Origin: Brachypterus glaber
Lineage: Eukaryota > Arthropoda > Insecta > Coleoptera > Kateretidae
DNA length: 64,000 nt
Direction: 5' to 3'
NCBI GenBank assembly: GCA_958510825.1
Contig: OY294044.1
Location: 46,898,626 to 46,962,625 of the forward strand
Shown: positions 31,468 through 43,535 of the stretch, in pieces
Layout: each line of letters begins with the position of its first letter
Position numbering within the stretch: the first letter of the stretch is position 1
Position numbers and translations under genes: made by a program
The notes under the pieces: model-generated
Told to the model about the DNA's origin: nothing
The model's database searches: none
The model's input: only the letters and a program-made list of their open reading frames with translations

Positions 31468-32430
31468 TCCAACTGAAGTGCTACAAGTTATTATACAGGT
31501 GTTTCATTTGATACTCTTAGGGCCTATTACTCAAATATTAAAGGATATATTTAATGATTATGAAACGCAGGGTATAGATACAATTTTTGACTATATTTTT
31601 ATATGAAAAAGCCTCCCATTGCAATGGAAGGAAAATTTAAAATTAACATTCTCAGGTATGAACAGACTTTTATTCACAACCATTTAGTAATTGGCTAATT
31701 ACATATATACATAAAAATTGGAAAATGAATTATTATCAACTGCAACTTCCCAAAAAGTTAGAAACACCTAATTTCCCTCCCTTGGTCGGGAAGGCTCTTG
31801 TATCTAACTTCACGTATGTCACTTGAATTTATCGACCTAAATTTTATGACAAAACAGTTTTAAAGGCATTTGTTTTTTTATTTATTCATTTATTCATGAT
31901 TTATTTTTATAAAATACCACATATTTTTTTGGCATTTATGAAAAATAAACTACTTCCAACTTTATAGGTTATTATATTACTATTTTTTGGTTTAGTTAAA
32001 CGTGATAAACTATAGTTAAAAAGAAAAATGCATTACAGTATAAGGTACCCAACTTGATATAACAAATAACCAAAAATAGTAATATAAATTCAAGAATATT
32101 ATTTACCTTGGTAGCAAATCATTTGTCGTATTTCTTTGGTGTATCCCTACTATAATCGAAATTGTGATTAAGCGTTAACTAGTATATAAATTTAAATTTT
32201 CTGTTTTTCTTCGTATTTTACACGTAAAACTATAAATAGTTTAATTATTAACTTAATCATGTCCCATTAAAATCTGCTGTCACAAAACGAAAGAAACGCA
32301 CTCAAAAACAAAAACATGTGCTGCCCTCTATCGCTAAAATAAAGAAGTAACGTAGTCATTTCTACTAGTTTTTAGATAAAAACATTTATTTATATTGAAT
32401 GAATATAAATGTTTTAAGATTGTTGTGAAT
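31468..32430. other. Non-coding stretch, nothing recognised
   Basis: AT-rich. A short hairpin 'aaaacatttatttatatt' / 'aatataaatgtttt' lies near 32,378-32,414. Confidence 0.4.
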
Positions 32431-32595
32431 AAAATAGTACACAAACCTCGGTTCAACATTTCATTTGTCCTTCGGGAATTAGTAAACCTTGGAGCTATGC
32501 TACGCTAAGCTACGCTCCGCTACACTCCTCGGTTTGCTAAATTTCCCTCAGGAAATGAAACTGTTTCCACCTCGGTATGTTATACACTATTTTAG
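32431..32595. mobile_element. Palindromic MITE at the left edge of the duplicated block
   Basis: 'aaaatagtacac' and 'aacatttcattt' at left pair with 'aaatgaaactgttt' and 'acactatttta' at right; the centre has repeats of 'gctacgct'. From 32,437 on it is repeated exactly at 34,414, so the second contig begins inside this element. Confidence 0.65.
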
Positions 32596-34213
32596 TAAAC
32601 AGGTAATTTAATACGCTGTGTTTATGATTCTTTAAGACGCAAATATGTAAAACAATATTCTTAGTTATAAAAATGAACCAGTAATTTTGACACGTTAAAC
32701 ACGTACAATATCGTATTACTGAATAAAGTATATGCAGAAGCAATGGTAAACAATGGTTCGGTGGGAGCCCTGTGTCGACATATTTAAAAGGACCTTTTTT
32801 TTCAGTCATCAAAATTTTCAGAGGGGTAAATTTGTTTTTTCAGAGTTTTTTTGCACGCGGCGCAAGTCCAAGATTTGCTTCAGGGTGCCGAAATGCAAAG
32901 GCCGGCCTTGTCATTGAGGCAACTGGATCGTTTTTCCGTGAGCGTTTCTTTACTGGTTATGATAACCAGATAAATAGCTAAATACGGACCACTATTGTTT
33001 TGGTTGCTGCAACAGCAGTAAGGTAAGTGTAACAGCACTTGTTGTGGTTATCAAAAACAAAACTTAGATATTAAGGATATGGTAAGTACAATTACAATGA
33101 AGTAAAATGAAGTTCCGTTGTATAAGTCCGCCTCATTTCAAAAATCTTTTACTTTCCTTGCCATAAAACTTTGGAACAATATTGATAAAAACAATAAACA
33201 ACAAACAAATTTCAGTACCCAAGTTTAAAAATCAAATGTTTAAAGAGCTTCTTTATTCTCAGTAGTTGATTTTTTTTACGTGTTGTGTTTACTTTGCGAG
33301 TGTTACCGTTGTCGCCTGCAGCTGTGAGTTGGTTATTTCCGCGGGGGGTTGTTTGGGCATGAAATGCAAAGCGAATTTACATTTATTTCTCTATTTTAGT
33401 ATATGTATCTAGGTCTAGTCTAGTAAAGTATGTAGGACACATGGAAGATCGACTCAGTCGAATGTGTACCGTTTGCTTAGTTGTTATTATTTTAATTATA
33501 TTGTATTATTATTATTATTTTTTTTTAAGCAATAAACCATATTCTATTCTATTCTATTTTAATTAAATTTTGTCTTCTTGCCCCAACCAGATTTCTGGAT
33601 GAAGCAAGCATATAAACAGTTGGTCCCTATTTAACTTTTTAACTGACCTTTTCTTTCAGTGTTTCAATATTTATTGCCAAGTAGGTATTGATGACATCAA
33701 AACAACAATACAGTAAACTTCGCAGAAATTCTTTTAGAAAATACGAATCATTAACCATTTTACGATAGTACAAAAACATCAGTCATATATGTAAGTCCAA
33801 TCGACTTCAAAAAAATGTCCAATTGTGATATTTTTGACCAATAAAAATAATTAAAACCAAACCAAATTTTATCCTCTAGGACGTGGGTTAAAAATTAAAT
33901 TATAGGCAAGACAGAGATAGAAAGTCCAATTGGACTCTGGATCAAAGTGAAGTCAATATTGTCCTCGGGGACTTGTTAGGAACTTAGCAAGTACGGATGT
34001 GGCCATCCCGAGAAACTCTAGTCAAGTTAAGCTGGAGCCATAGACTGCGTGGCACTAGAGCTATAGTGTCTAATTCGATTTGGGAAATTGACAACAGAGT
34101 ACACGGTGTGTGGCTCGATGGTTTAACCTCTTTAAACAAACTCACTTCTTTTTTCATATTATATTTATTTATGATAAACTAACAATTTATGACCAGAAAT
34201 TAAATCTTCTATC
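32437..34213 (+). repeat. Duplicated block, copy 1 (ends at the gap)
   Basis: 1,777 bp that recur, as far as I can compare, without any difference at 34,414-36,190. The copy ends exactly at the first N and the other copy begins exactly after the last N. This is the pattern of two contigs with an unmerged overlap, not of a biological duplication. Three pairs of short open frames inside (91, 69 and 61 codons) are identical between copies and show no known motif. Confidence 0.95.
33100..33560 (+). pseudogene. CR1-like LINE 3' end
   Basis: 'QKSFTFLAIKLWNNID' can be read from about 33,138; F-x-x-x-A-x-x-L-W-N-x-x is the last conserved box of CR1/L2-type LINE proteins. A 3' UTR follows, ending in 'aataaaccatattctattct' with an (ATTCT)n tail at about 33,540-33,560. 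The same sequence is repeated at 35,077-35,537 through the assembly duplication. Confidence 0.65.
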
Positions 34214-34413
34214 NNNNNNNNNNNNNNNNNNNNNNNNNNNNNNNNNNNNNNNNNNNNNNNNNNNNNNNNNNNNNNNNNNNNNNNNNNNNNNNNNNNNNNN
34301 NNNNNNNNNNNNNNNNNNNNNNNNNNNNNNNNNNNNNNNNNNNNNNNNNNNNNNNNNNNNNNNNNNNNNNNNNNNNNNNNNNNNNNNNNNNNNNNNNNNN
34401 NNNNNNNNNNNNN
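34214..34413. other. Assembly gap of exactly 200 N
   Basis: 200 undetermined bases, a round number used as a placeholder for unknown gap size. Open frames that cross it are meaningless. Confidence 1.
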
Positions 34414-36190
34414 GTACACAAACCTCGGTTCAACATTTCATTTGTCCTTCGGGAATTAGTAAACCTTGGAGCTATGCTACGCTAAGCTACGCTCCGCTAC
34501 ACTCCTCGGTTTGCTAAATTTCCCTCAGGAAATGAAACTGTTTCCACCTCGGTATGTTATACACTATTTTAGTAAACAGGTAATTTAATACGCTGTGTTT
34601 ATGATTCTTTAAGACGCAAATATGTAAAACAATATTCTTAGTTATAAAAATGAACCAGTAATTTTGACACGTTAAACACGTACAATATCGTATTACTGAA
34701 TAAAGTATATGCAGAAGCAATGGTAAACAATGGTTCGGTGGGAGCCCTGTGTCGACATATTTAAAAGGACCTTTTTTTTCAGTCATCAAAATTTTCAGAG
34801 GGGTAAATTTGTTTTTTCAGAGTTTTTTTGCACGCGGCGCAAGTCCAAGATTTGCTTCAGGGTGCCGAAATGCAAAGGCCGGCCTTGTCATTGAGGCAAC
34901 TGGATCGTTTTTCCGTGAGCGTTTCTTTACTGGTTATGATAACCAGATAAATAGCTAAATACGGACCACTATTGTTTTGGTTGCTGCAACAGCAGTAAGG
35001 TAAGTGTAACAGCACTTGTTGTGGTTATCAAAAACAAAACTTAGATATTAAGGATATGGTAAGTACAATTACAATGAAGTAAAATGAAGTTCCGTTGTAT
35101 AAGTCCGCCTCATTTCAAAAATCTTTTACTTTCCTTGCCATAAAACTTTGGAACAATATTGATAAAAACAATAAACAACAAACAAATTTCAGTACCCAAG
35201 TTTAAAAATCAAATGTTTAAAGAGCTTCTTTATTCTCAGTAGTTGATTTTTTTTACGTGTTGTGTTTACTTTGCGAGTGTTACCGTTGTCGCCTGCAGCT
35301 GTGAGTTGGTTATTTCCGCGGGGGGTTGTTTGGGCATGAAATGCAAAGCGAATTTACATTTATTTCTCTATTTTAGTATATGTATCTAGGTCTAGTCTAG
35401 TAAAGTATGTAGGACACATGGAAGATCGACTCAGTCGAATGTGTACCGTTTGCTTAGTTGTTATTATTTTAATTATATTGTATTATTATTATTATTTTTT
35501 TTTAAGCAATAAACCATATTCTATTCTATTCTATTTTAATTAAATTTTGTCTTCTTGCCCCAACCAGATTTCTGGATGAAGCAAGCATATAAACAGTTGG
35601 TCCCTATTTAACTTTTTAACTGACCTTTTCTTTCAGTGTTTCAATATTTATTGCCAAGTAGGTATTGATGACATCAAAACAACAATACAGTAAACTTCGC
35701 AGAAATTCTTTTAGAAAATACGAATCATTAACCATTTTACGATAGTACAAAAACATCAGTCATATATGTAAGTCCAATCGACTTCAAAAAAATGTCCAAT
35801 TGTGATATTTTTGACCAATAAAAATAATTAAAACCAAACCAAATTTTATCCTCTAGGACGTGGGTTAAAAATTAAATTATAGGCAAGACAGAGATAGAAA
35901 GTCCAATTGGACTCTGGATCAAAGTGAAGTCAATATTGTCCTCGGGGACTTGTTAGGAACTTAGCAAGTACGGATGTGGCCATCCCGAGAAACTCTAGTC
36001 AAGTTAAGCTGGAGCCATAGACTGCGTGGCACTAGAGCTATAGTGTCTAATTCGATTTGGGAAATTGACAACAGAGTACACGGTGTGTGGCTCGATGGTT
36101 TAACCTCTTTAAACAAACTCACTTCTTTTTTCATATTATATTTATTTATGATAAACTAACAATTTATGACCAGAAATTAAATCTTCTATC
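34414..36190 (+). repeat. Duplicated block, copy 2 (starts at the gap)
   Basis: Same 1,777 bp as 32,437-34,213, offset 1,977. Sequence continues uninterrupted past 36,190 into the right part of the fold-back element 36,079-37,304, whose left arm is where copy 1 was cut off. Confidence 0.95.
35077..35537 (+). pseudogene. CR1-like LINE 3' end (second assembly copy)
   Basis: Exact repeat of 33,100-33,560; see there. Probably the same locus represented twice. Confidence 0.65.
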
Positions 36191-37304
36191 GGGCTATTTT
36201 TTTTTTATTTGACAAAATGTCTACTAAATAAAAAAACTCCGATTGGCTTATACGCCTGTATCTCAGTAACGGCTTACCGAATCAAAAATATTGTTATTAT
36301 CAAAAATAGAGCTTATTAAATTCGCTATAATTCTTATTCTATTCTTTTTTTATATCTTTAACCGTTTTGTTTTAATAAAGCGTCAAAATAAAATATATAA
36401 ATATTTGTTTTTTATTATTATGTCCCAGAATGTTTTAAAAAACTTTTAGGAGATATCATATCTCGTACAAATAATGCTACAAGTTCATATAAAATTTTTG
36501 GCTACAGGCCCCCTACTCAGAGATAATTTCCCCCAAAGATAAAATAGAAAAATTAAATTTTTAGGATAACTTTTTTACTTTTTAATATTTTTTAACAATT
36601 CTTTTAGGATTGTTTAAGAAAATTAATGTGCATCGAACGATTTTAACAAAAGTTTCGAAAGTTATCAGAAAAGTCAGGAGCGGTCCCAAACCCCTAAGTT
36701 TTTTAGGGTTACAAATTTTAAACTTATTATTACTTTTTTACATTCTGTAAGCAATTTTGATCAAAAAGGTACTTTACGCAAAGTTCGATAAAATAAAGTG
36801 TTTCCGAGAAAAAGGCACTTTTTTAATCCAAAGGCAGGAGGAATGTAAACAAATATTTTTATATTATTTTAAAAACGCTATAAACTATTTTAAAAATGTT
36901 GGTATCTAATCAAAATTAAATAAAAAGATCATATGAATTTTGATGAATTTGATTAAAATTTTTTATGCCATTTTTTTTAATATAATTTCAACGCTTTATT
37001 ACAACAAAACGGTTAAACATATAAAAAAAAAGAATAGAATAAGAATTATAGAAAATTTAATAAGCTCCATTTTTGATGATAACAATATTTTTGATTCGGT
37101 AAGCCGTTACTGAGATACAAGTGTATAAGCTAATCGCAGTCGGTTTTTTTTTAATTTAATAGACATTTTGTCAAATAAAAAAAAATAGCCCGATAGAAGA
37201 TTTAATTTTTGGTAATACATTGTTAGTTTTATCATAAATAAATAGAATATAAAAAAAGTGAGTTTGTTAATAGTCGAGGTTAAACCATCGAGCCACACAC
37301 CGTG
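36079..37304. mobile_element. Fold-back element with 4-bp duplication
   Basis: 1,226 bp, ends CACGGTGTGTGGCTCGATGG / CCATCGAGCCACACACCGTG, flanked by agta on both sides (36,075-36,078; 37,305-37,308). Arms of about 310 bp pair nearly throughout ('ttcggtaagccgttactga' and complement); the central 600 bp is AT-rich with G-poor runs. No transposase. The preceding contig breaks inside its left arm, which fits poor assembly through inverted repeats. Confidence 0.85.
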
Positions 37305-37308
37305 AGTA

Positions 37309-37526
37309 ATAAGTTGAGTTAATACATCAAGTTCTGGAAAACTTTTATTTATTTAGAGACTTAAAGAACTTTGCTGGTATTTTGGTTCCTTATTAAATTT
37401 AGGTTAACCGGGTCTGCCGACAACATCGGCTAGCTTGATAAATGACTGCTGAAACTGCTGGAGAACTGAACAAGATAAAAAATGCAGGCTTTGTAGGCTC
37501 ACCTACTACTTGCCAGAAACTTTATA
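37309..37526. other. Non-coding stretch
   Basis: Nothing recognised. Confidence 0.3.
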
Positions 37527-37900
37527 ATATTATTATTAATCAGGGCAGCTGCAGGTTACTGTTTTAATGCCACCCAAGGGCCTAACTCAATATAGCAATT
37601 TTTTGAGATAAGCCCCGTTGTAAGGATATTATCAAAAATCACAAAAAATGAGATAGTCCCATTGCAAGGGAAGTGACGATATATTCGATCTTGTCGCTGA
37701 AGCTAACTGAGCCAAGTCAGATGTGGTCAGCAATGTCGGCTAATGACCACCCTTGATAAGGGAATAAAAAAGCTACCCTGATTAATAATATTATTATTAA
37801 CCAGGGTTGCTACAGGTTACTGTTTTGATGCCACTCAATGGCCTAACTCAATTTAGCAATTTATTGAGGAAGTTTTAAGGAAGGCGACGATATGAACGCT
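37527..37900 (+). repeat. Direct repeats about 260 bp apart
   Basis: 'attattaatcagggcagctgcaggttactgttttaatgccac' words at 37,535 recur at 37,793 with few changes, followed in both by 'ggcctaactcaat' and 'tagcaattt'. Two units of a decayed tandem repeat. Confidence 0.7.
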
Positions 37901-38543
37901 GAGAGTTAACTATTTTTGGCAATAAATTCCTTTTGCTCTAAGAACTTAATAAGACTCCTAGAATTCTATTTTGACTTTTATCATTAGCAATTTCTTGGAA
38001 TTGTAACAGCGTCTGCTCTTATATTAAGAATTTAATTAAATGATGTTAACGCGGAAAGACAGCAGGTGAGCAGTTTAAATCTCATGTGGAAGTGGTGTGA
38101 TAGCATCACCGGTAAACGCGACGTAGGAGTTCACTGGCGAATGGTGGCCGTGAAGTGATCACATCAACTAGGTCTGATAGTTTAGTAGTTACTTTATGAT
38201 AAGGTTAATATTACGTATGGTAAAACCGCTGAAAAACAGGGACCTGTTCTTTTGTACGAACGTATAAATATCCCATGTAAATGTGGTTACAAGTTTACTG
38301 ATAAACCGTTGAACAATAAATAAACGTATTTATCTTTCCATTGTTGATTGACACTAATAAAATTGTTTGATTCTTTTTTATTCTTGTTATATTTTAATAC
38401 TTAGTGTCAACAAACTCGACGCAGTTTTTTTGCAGGATTTTTTGCGTTGGCGATATAACAGTTTAAATAATTATAATTGTTGAAGACTTTGCAGTAAAAT
38501 GGAAAGAAAAATAATTTGTATCTGAATTAGCGAGTCGTTGACG
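37901..38543. other. Non-coding stretch
   Basis: Nothing recognised. Confidence 0.35.
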
Positions 38544-38551
38544 TTTACACG

Positions 38552-38906
38552 CAGGGTTGGTAAAAAAAACACTTTTTTTACAAAAGACCAGGCCACTGGT
38601 CAAAACTGGTTTAAACCGGACAAAACTGGTCGAAATCAAAATTGCTCTAGATTGGAGTGTGGTAAGGGGGAAAAACAAATTAAAAAAATGTTTTTTTATT
38701 TATTTTTCGTTTTACGGAAAAAATACCTAAAAAACATTTTTGTTATTATTTTTTTATTATTTTTATTTTTCAGTAAGTATTTGTTGAAAGCCGTTTTTTT
38801 ATATTTCTTTAGTAGTTTAAACCAAAAAGTTTAATTTCGACCAGGCCGTTTAAACAAGTTTAAACCACCTGGTTTAAACCACACTGGTTTTATCCACCCA
38901 ACCCTG
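38552..38906. mobile_element. hAT-like MITE, CAGGGTTGG ends
   Basis: 355 bp, ends CAGGGTTGG / CCAACCCTG, flanked by 8-bp duplications with one mismatch, tttacacg (38,544-38,551) and tttacagg (38,907-38,914). Subterminal 'actggtttaaacc' palindromes occur near both ends. Overlapping short open frames are not genes. Confidence 0.8.
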
Positions 38907-39019
38907 TTTACAGGACAAACAACTACCGTCGTTTTAAATACGTTATTTCTTTATATCCATTAAATCCAGAGCGTTTACACCGACAATATTGCCAACATTC
39001 AGAAAAACTTGCTGCTATA

Positions 39020-39549
39020 CAGGGTTATTCAGAAATAAGAGAAATTTAACAGGTGATTTTACGTTAAAAAATATGAAAAAAAGTTCCTATAAAGGTTGGT
39101 CCGGAAATGAGCCCTAGGGCAGCTGCGGCCCCTCAAAGATGGATATATTGAATGGGGAACAAAAAAAGCACCAATAAAATTTTAATTCTGCAGGGCGATT
39201 CATGATTTAAAACTAAGCAAAAAAGTATGCTTCACCAAAACACCTAGATTTAATATTAAAGGAGTTATAGCCTTTAAAAAGTAACATGTTTAGTGACACA
39301 AAATGTTACTTCCTCTTAAATGCATTTTTTTAAACGGTTGCTCCTACAGTGTTACACTATGACATTTTTTATGTATTTTTACCAAAGGATGTATTTATTA
39401 CAAAAAATTAAAAAAAATGTATATATAAAAAAGTTTGGAGCAAAAATGTGTTAAGCCTAACATATTTTGTCCGTCTAGGCACGCCTCTAGATAAATTCAA
39501 AAAAATAAATTAACATAAACTTGTTGCCCTTATTACTAGTATACACTAC
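39020..39549. mobile_element. Truncated CAGGGTGATCA-family MITE, inverted
   Basis: Starts CAGGGTTATTC after TA and follows the reverse complement of 7,870-8,561 ('ggttggtccggaaatgagccc', 'gaagtaacattttgtg', 'cgtctaggcacgcctc'). It stops near 'ttactagtatacac', so the far arm is missing. Confidence 0.8.
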
Positions 39550-39969
39550 AGATTGTGCAACAAGTCATGATTTTGTAAAGCAAAATATTATAAATAGTAT
39601 GTGTATGATAGGTAAAGTGATTTTAAATCTAGTTTCAAATGAAATTAAAATAATTTTAGCTATGCTAATATTATTTGTATTGAGTTGAATACTGCTTGTA
39701 ATTAATATGTTTTTAATAAATACATAATGTTAATATTACCGTATACATGTCTATTTATAACTTGTTTCTAATAAACCTCGTAATAAACCAAAGATCCTTG
39801 ATTTTTTTTAAATCGATAATTAAAAATTAAGAGAAATTATATAATTTACAAGCCGTTCTTCGAACGGGGTAGTTAAAAACTTAAATTAAGTAGTTTTTTC
39901 ATTACTAACCTTGTTTAATAATGACAGAAATTTTTAATTTTAAACAATATTATAAAAATATTAATTTAT
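39550..39969. other. Non-coding AT-rich stretch
   Basis: Nothing recognised. Confidence 0.4.
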
Positions 39970-40098
39970 TATTCCATCAATATATTTTCCAATCATTGTA
40001 CAGAGTGATATTTGTAGACTGACAGTTTCGGGCTGAAGAGGTCCACTTCAGTGCCAAGAGTCAACTCTGCACGCTGATTAAGAAAACGTTTTTAGACT
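39970..40098 (-). mobile_element. Single-arm copy of the family c Penelope-like repeat
   Basis: 'gactgacagtttcgggct', 'cacttcagtgccaagagtcaa' and 'cacgctgattaagaaaacg' follow the reverse complement of 31,300-31,385 and of its centre. Only one arm is present. Its hammerhead region (minus strand) has CTGAAGT and a disrupted stem II, so it looks inactive. Confidence 0.65.
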
Positions 40099-40309
40099 AT
40101 ATCCGCCATCAAGGGGATAAGAGAGTATTTTTTTTATTTTAATTTTCGATATCAATAAAGAACATTTTTGCCAAATATCGAGATTATAAAGTAAGAGGTC
40201 TCTGAGATACGCAAACTTTTTAAAAATGTCTAATCTTTAAATTATTCCATAAACCAAAATATTACAATTTTATGTGTACATTCTTTCTTCGAGATTCGGA
40301 AGCCAAAAT

Positions 40310-40625
40310 AATCTAATGGTCAGGTAGTCTGCAGCCAAATGATGCTCTAGTAATCCTATGATAGACATCCTCGATGGCCGTTTTATCGCGCACTAAAACG
40401 GGGTAGCAAACGCTGTTTGCGAATTCTAAAATTGGTAACGTAAGTTGGCTTTTGTTCTGACGTCTTAGTTGATGAAAGTTTTAAGAGATACACATTTCTA
40501 TTGGCTTTTTTAACAATTTTTGAGATATGTTTTGACCATGAAAGTGTGGGAGTAATTGTGGAAGTAATTTGGTCCAGTCTCCCATCTCCTAGCTTTTTCA
40601 CAAGCTTTTCCTCAAATCTCTTCAA
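40310..40625 (-). pseudogene. LINE reverse-transcriptase C-terminal relic
   Basis: The minus-strand frame from 40,625 reads 'LSWSKHISKIVKKANRNVYLLK', the thumb box of CR1/Jockey-type LINEs, then shifts frame and continues as 'PVLVRDKTAIEDVYHRITRA', the usual next box, to about 40,320. Frameshifts and truncation at both ends; no tail or duplication found. Confidence 0.7.
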
Positions 40626-40853
40626 TACGCTCTCGTTTGGACTTTTAACTATATATAATTATTTTATCTTTTATTTTAATCTGTGACAAAGGTCTAAAAA
40701 ATACCGACAACAAATTTATTACATATCGCGTGTTACTTATGTGGAAAAATTTCATATGATGCGTATAAAGAACAACCTCAAATCAAACAAATTTAAGATA
40801 CGACGTTTTGAAATAGACAAGGCGATATAGTACATTATAAATATTATTATATA

Positions 40854-41348
40854 CAGTGTGTATTTGAAATAGGGTAGGAAATTTTAGTATTTAATTTTTC
40901 GTCCTCGAACCGTGAAATTTCACCTTCAAATGAACTTTTCTCGAAAACGGTTAATCCTACAGTATTACAACAAGAGTACCTTTTTTATGTATTTTGACCT
41001 GAGAAATCATATTTCAAAAATAAAATTGCAAAAAAGTTACACAGAAAAAAGTTTGGGACAAAAAACTAATAAGGCCCCCCCGTTTCGCACATCCCTGGTT
41101 TAAATAAGTACGTGAAAATGACATACAAAGATGGGCCTTATTAGGATTAGTTAACGTGCAAAACCTCGTTGATGTATCTCAAAGGGTTCCTGAGTTATTA
41201 AATAAAAACCGATTTTTTTAGCCAATTTCAAAGGGGCGTAGCTCCCTTATGACGCGTTTTTAGACATATGTTTATAGGAACTTTTTGTCATATTTTATGA
41301 TGTAGAATCATCTGTTAAAATTTCCTACGCTATTTCAAATACACCGTG
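40854..41348. mobile_element. Deletion derivative of the 9,579 fold-back MITE
   Basis: 495 bp between TA dinucleotides. It keeps only the first 38 bp of the left arm (CAGTGTGTATTTGAAATAGG…) and then jumps, at 'attttagtatttaa', to the complete right arm of the family. With one arm lost it cannot fold back, but the terminal repeats needed for movement in trans remain. Confidence 0.85.
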
Positions 41349-42815
41349 TATAATATATAATATATATGTATTGTATTGTATTTCTTTGAAAGTTTGCATA
41401 TTTGATGTAAATCCATCACTTGGTATTCCGAACAATATCCATACAAGTATTTTATTATTATATTTAATCGATTAAAATTCACACAAAACGGTTTCGTAAT
41501 AACAAAACAAATACAGTTTCTAGTAGGCCGTGTTCAGAATTTGTTTTACTGCAGTAAAATTTTTGAAAGGGTATTTTCGCAGTATTTTTATACTGTTCGC
41601 ATCAGCAGCGTATGTAGGTGCGGTGTAGGTACCGAAGGGAAGACGGGGGAGCCTTTCCCCATCCTCTCTTGAAAAGTTGGTAAATTTTGATTTATTTTTA
41701 GTATCAAAATTTCCGCTAGGTGTAAAGCTTTTTTTTCGGACGACAGTTAAATTTAAACTGTCCCACCCTCAAGGATGTACATTCGGTACGTCCCTGGTGA
41801 GGCAACGAGACGGCTGCCTCAGGCCGCAAAGCTTATAGGGTATTTTTGTCTAGTTGGCCTTTTTTTAGTTAACTTCTAAACGTGGGGTCATAATTATTAA
41901 TAAACTACTTATTAAAGGCGTAATTAATGCTAGCTGATTTTTTTTTGTAATCACCTTACCAAACGACTATTTAGTGTTTTGGTATTTCCAAAACACTAGA
42001 TAAAGTAACAACTGATCGAGTGACCCTAGGACGCAAGTCTTGAGAAAATAAAAAATTTTATCCAATACATCAATATAAAGACCTAAATCACATAAGGAAA
42101 TTGACATTTTATTTATTGTTTATAAATTGTCTCACGTCTCCCCTAGTAACGTGGGGTAATATTTTACCCCACTCGTTTGGAAATGGCAGTTTTTGCACAA
42201 ATTACTTACTTTTTAGAGACTGGGTGGTGTGGGTTTATCCCGGGATCCCATTTAATTGATCTTACGGGCCAAACAGCTGGAATAAACAATGACGAAATTT
42301 TAAAATCCATAAAATTGCAATCATAACCTCAAAATTGAAATTTCTCCAAAAATCAAAAATTTTATCAAACCAAAAGAAAAATACGAACCCGAGTTCGTAT
42401 TTTTCTTTTAATTTGGGTTTTATATATAGTATTAAAAATAGCCACTTTTGCTTCTTCCAAAATATCCTCAGGGACAAAAACACTATTTTCATCCTCAACG
42501 TCCAATTTTAATTTTAAAACGCCACGCGGTATAATAAATATTGATTTTAAACTGTCAAACTTGCAATTGTTTTTTTTGTACCGTAGCCGCCTACGGTTTC
42601 AGCGGTCATAATAAAATAAAACATTGTGTATACATAAAAAAGCATTATTAAAATCGTATTTTCTTATGATTACAAATGTATTGGATAAAATTTTGTTTGG
42701 CACACGTGGGTAAATAGAATATTGACCCACTCGCCCTACGGCCGTCGTGGGAAAAAAATTATCTCGTGGACAATATCTTACTTTACCCACTAGTACCATA
42801 AATAACTATTATTAT
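41349..42815. other. Non-coding stretch with short palindromes
   Basis: No gene. Short perfect palindromes occur at about 42,153-42,174 (gtggggtaat/attaccccac type) and 42,377-42,408 ('gaaaaatacgaac' / 'gttcgtatttttc'), and CCGTAG-CCGC-CTACGG near 42,581-42,596. An antisense 78-codon frame at 42,262-42,498 spans one of them and shows no motif. Confidence 0.4.
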
Positions 42816-42819
42816 CTTA

Positions 42820-43199
42820 AAAGCGATTTTTAGACATTGGTGAATATGAACTTTTTTTAAAGTTTTTAATATAGAATCTTCCTGCAGTATTAATTTTTTA
42901 TTGACGCAATTTTTAGTTCCAGTTTTTGATGATCAGAACATGAAATTGTCACTTTAACTGCAATGTTCTTGAAAACGGTTGGCCCTACGGTGTTACATAA
43001 AAAGTATATTTTATCATATTTTATTAAGAAAATATCGCAAAAAACTACAGCAAAAGAAGTTTTGAACAAAAAAATGATACGGTCCCCTTATTTTTACGCC
43101 CCTGGTTAAACTTATCAAATAAAAATAACATCAAAATTACAAGATACACTTTAGAGCGCATTTCCAGAATGTGTACCTTTATTTTTAAAACACCCTGTA
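42820..43199. mobile_element. Right half of a mariner-type fold-back MITE
   Basis: 'gaaaacggttggccctacggtgttac' words and the end 'aaaacaccctgta' place it as a diverged right arm of the CAGGGTG superfamily (see 7,870 and 9,579). The left part is missing. Confidence 0.65.
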
Positions 43200-43533
43200 T
43201 GATTAATACAAAATGTGAAGCAATTCTTATGTTCACAACATTTATTGTACTTGATATTCACTAAACATAGCTGTACCCATTCTGATGAGAATAAATGGTC
43301 ATTTCGTGACAAACTTTTAATTAAATTAGTGTTTCAAACATGTTAATTAATTAAACTATGCTTACAAGCTGGTTTGTATACTTTTCCTTTTTCTAATCTT
43401 TTATTAATGATCATTATTTTTTAACGAGGTGGAGTAAACAAAAACCTGCTAAATTTTGCGTTTGATGACAAGCGTATGCTTAAACATTACACAGGTCTAC
43501 AAAAAAAATCTGCTCGAAGGACTAAACCTATCG
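43200..43533. other. Non-coding stretch
   Basis: Nothing recognised. Confidence 0.35.
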
Positions 43534-43535
43534 TA

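Noticed and set aside
34110..34517. Open frame of 135 codons across the N gap
   Set aside because: Most of it is undetermined sequence; it is not evidence for a gene.
32537..34789. Identical 91-codon frames at 32,537-32,812 and 34,514-34,789 as duplicated genes
   Set aside because: They lie in the block duplicated by assembly, overlap MITE arms at one end and show no family motif.
42377..42408. Bacterial-type terminator hairpin
   Set aside because: The context is eukaryotic; a palindrome without other signals has no such meaning here.
43271..43305. CTGATGAG as another hammerhead
   Set aside because: No GAAA and no stem II partner at the right distance.
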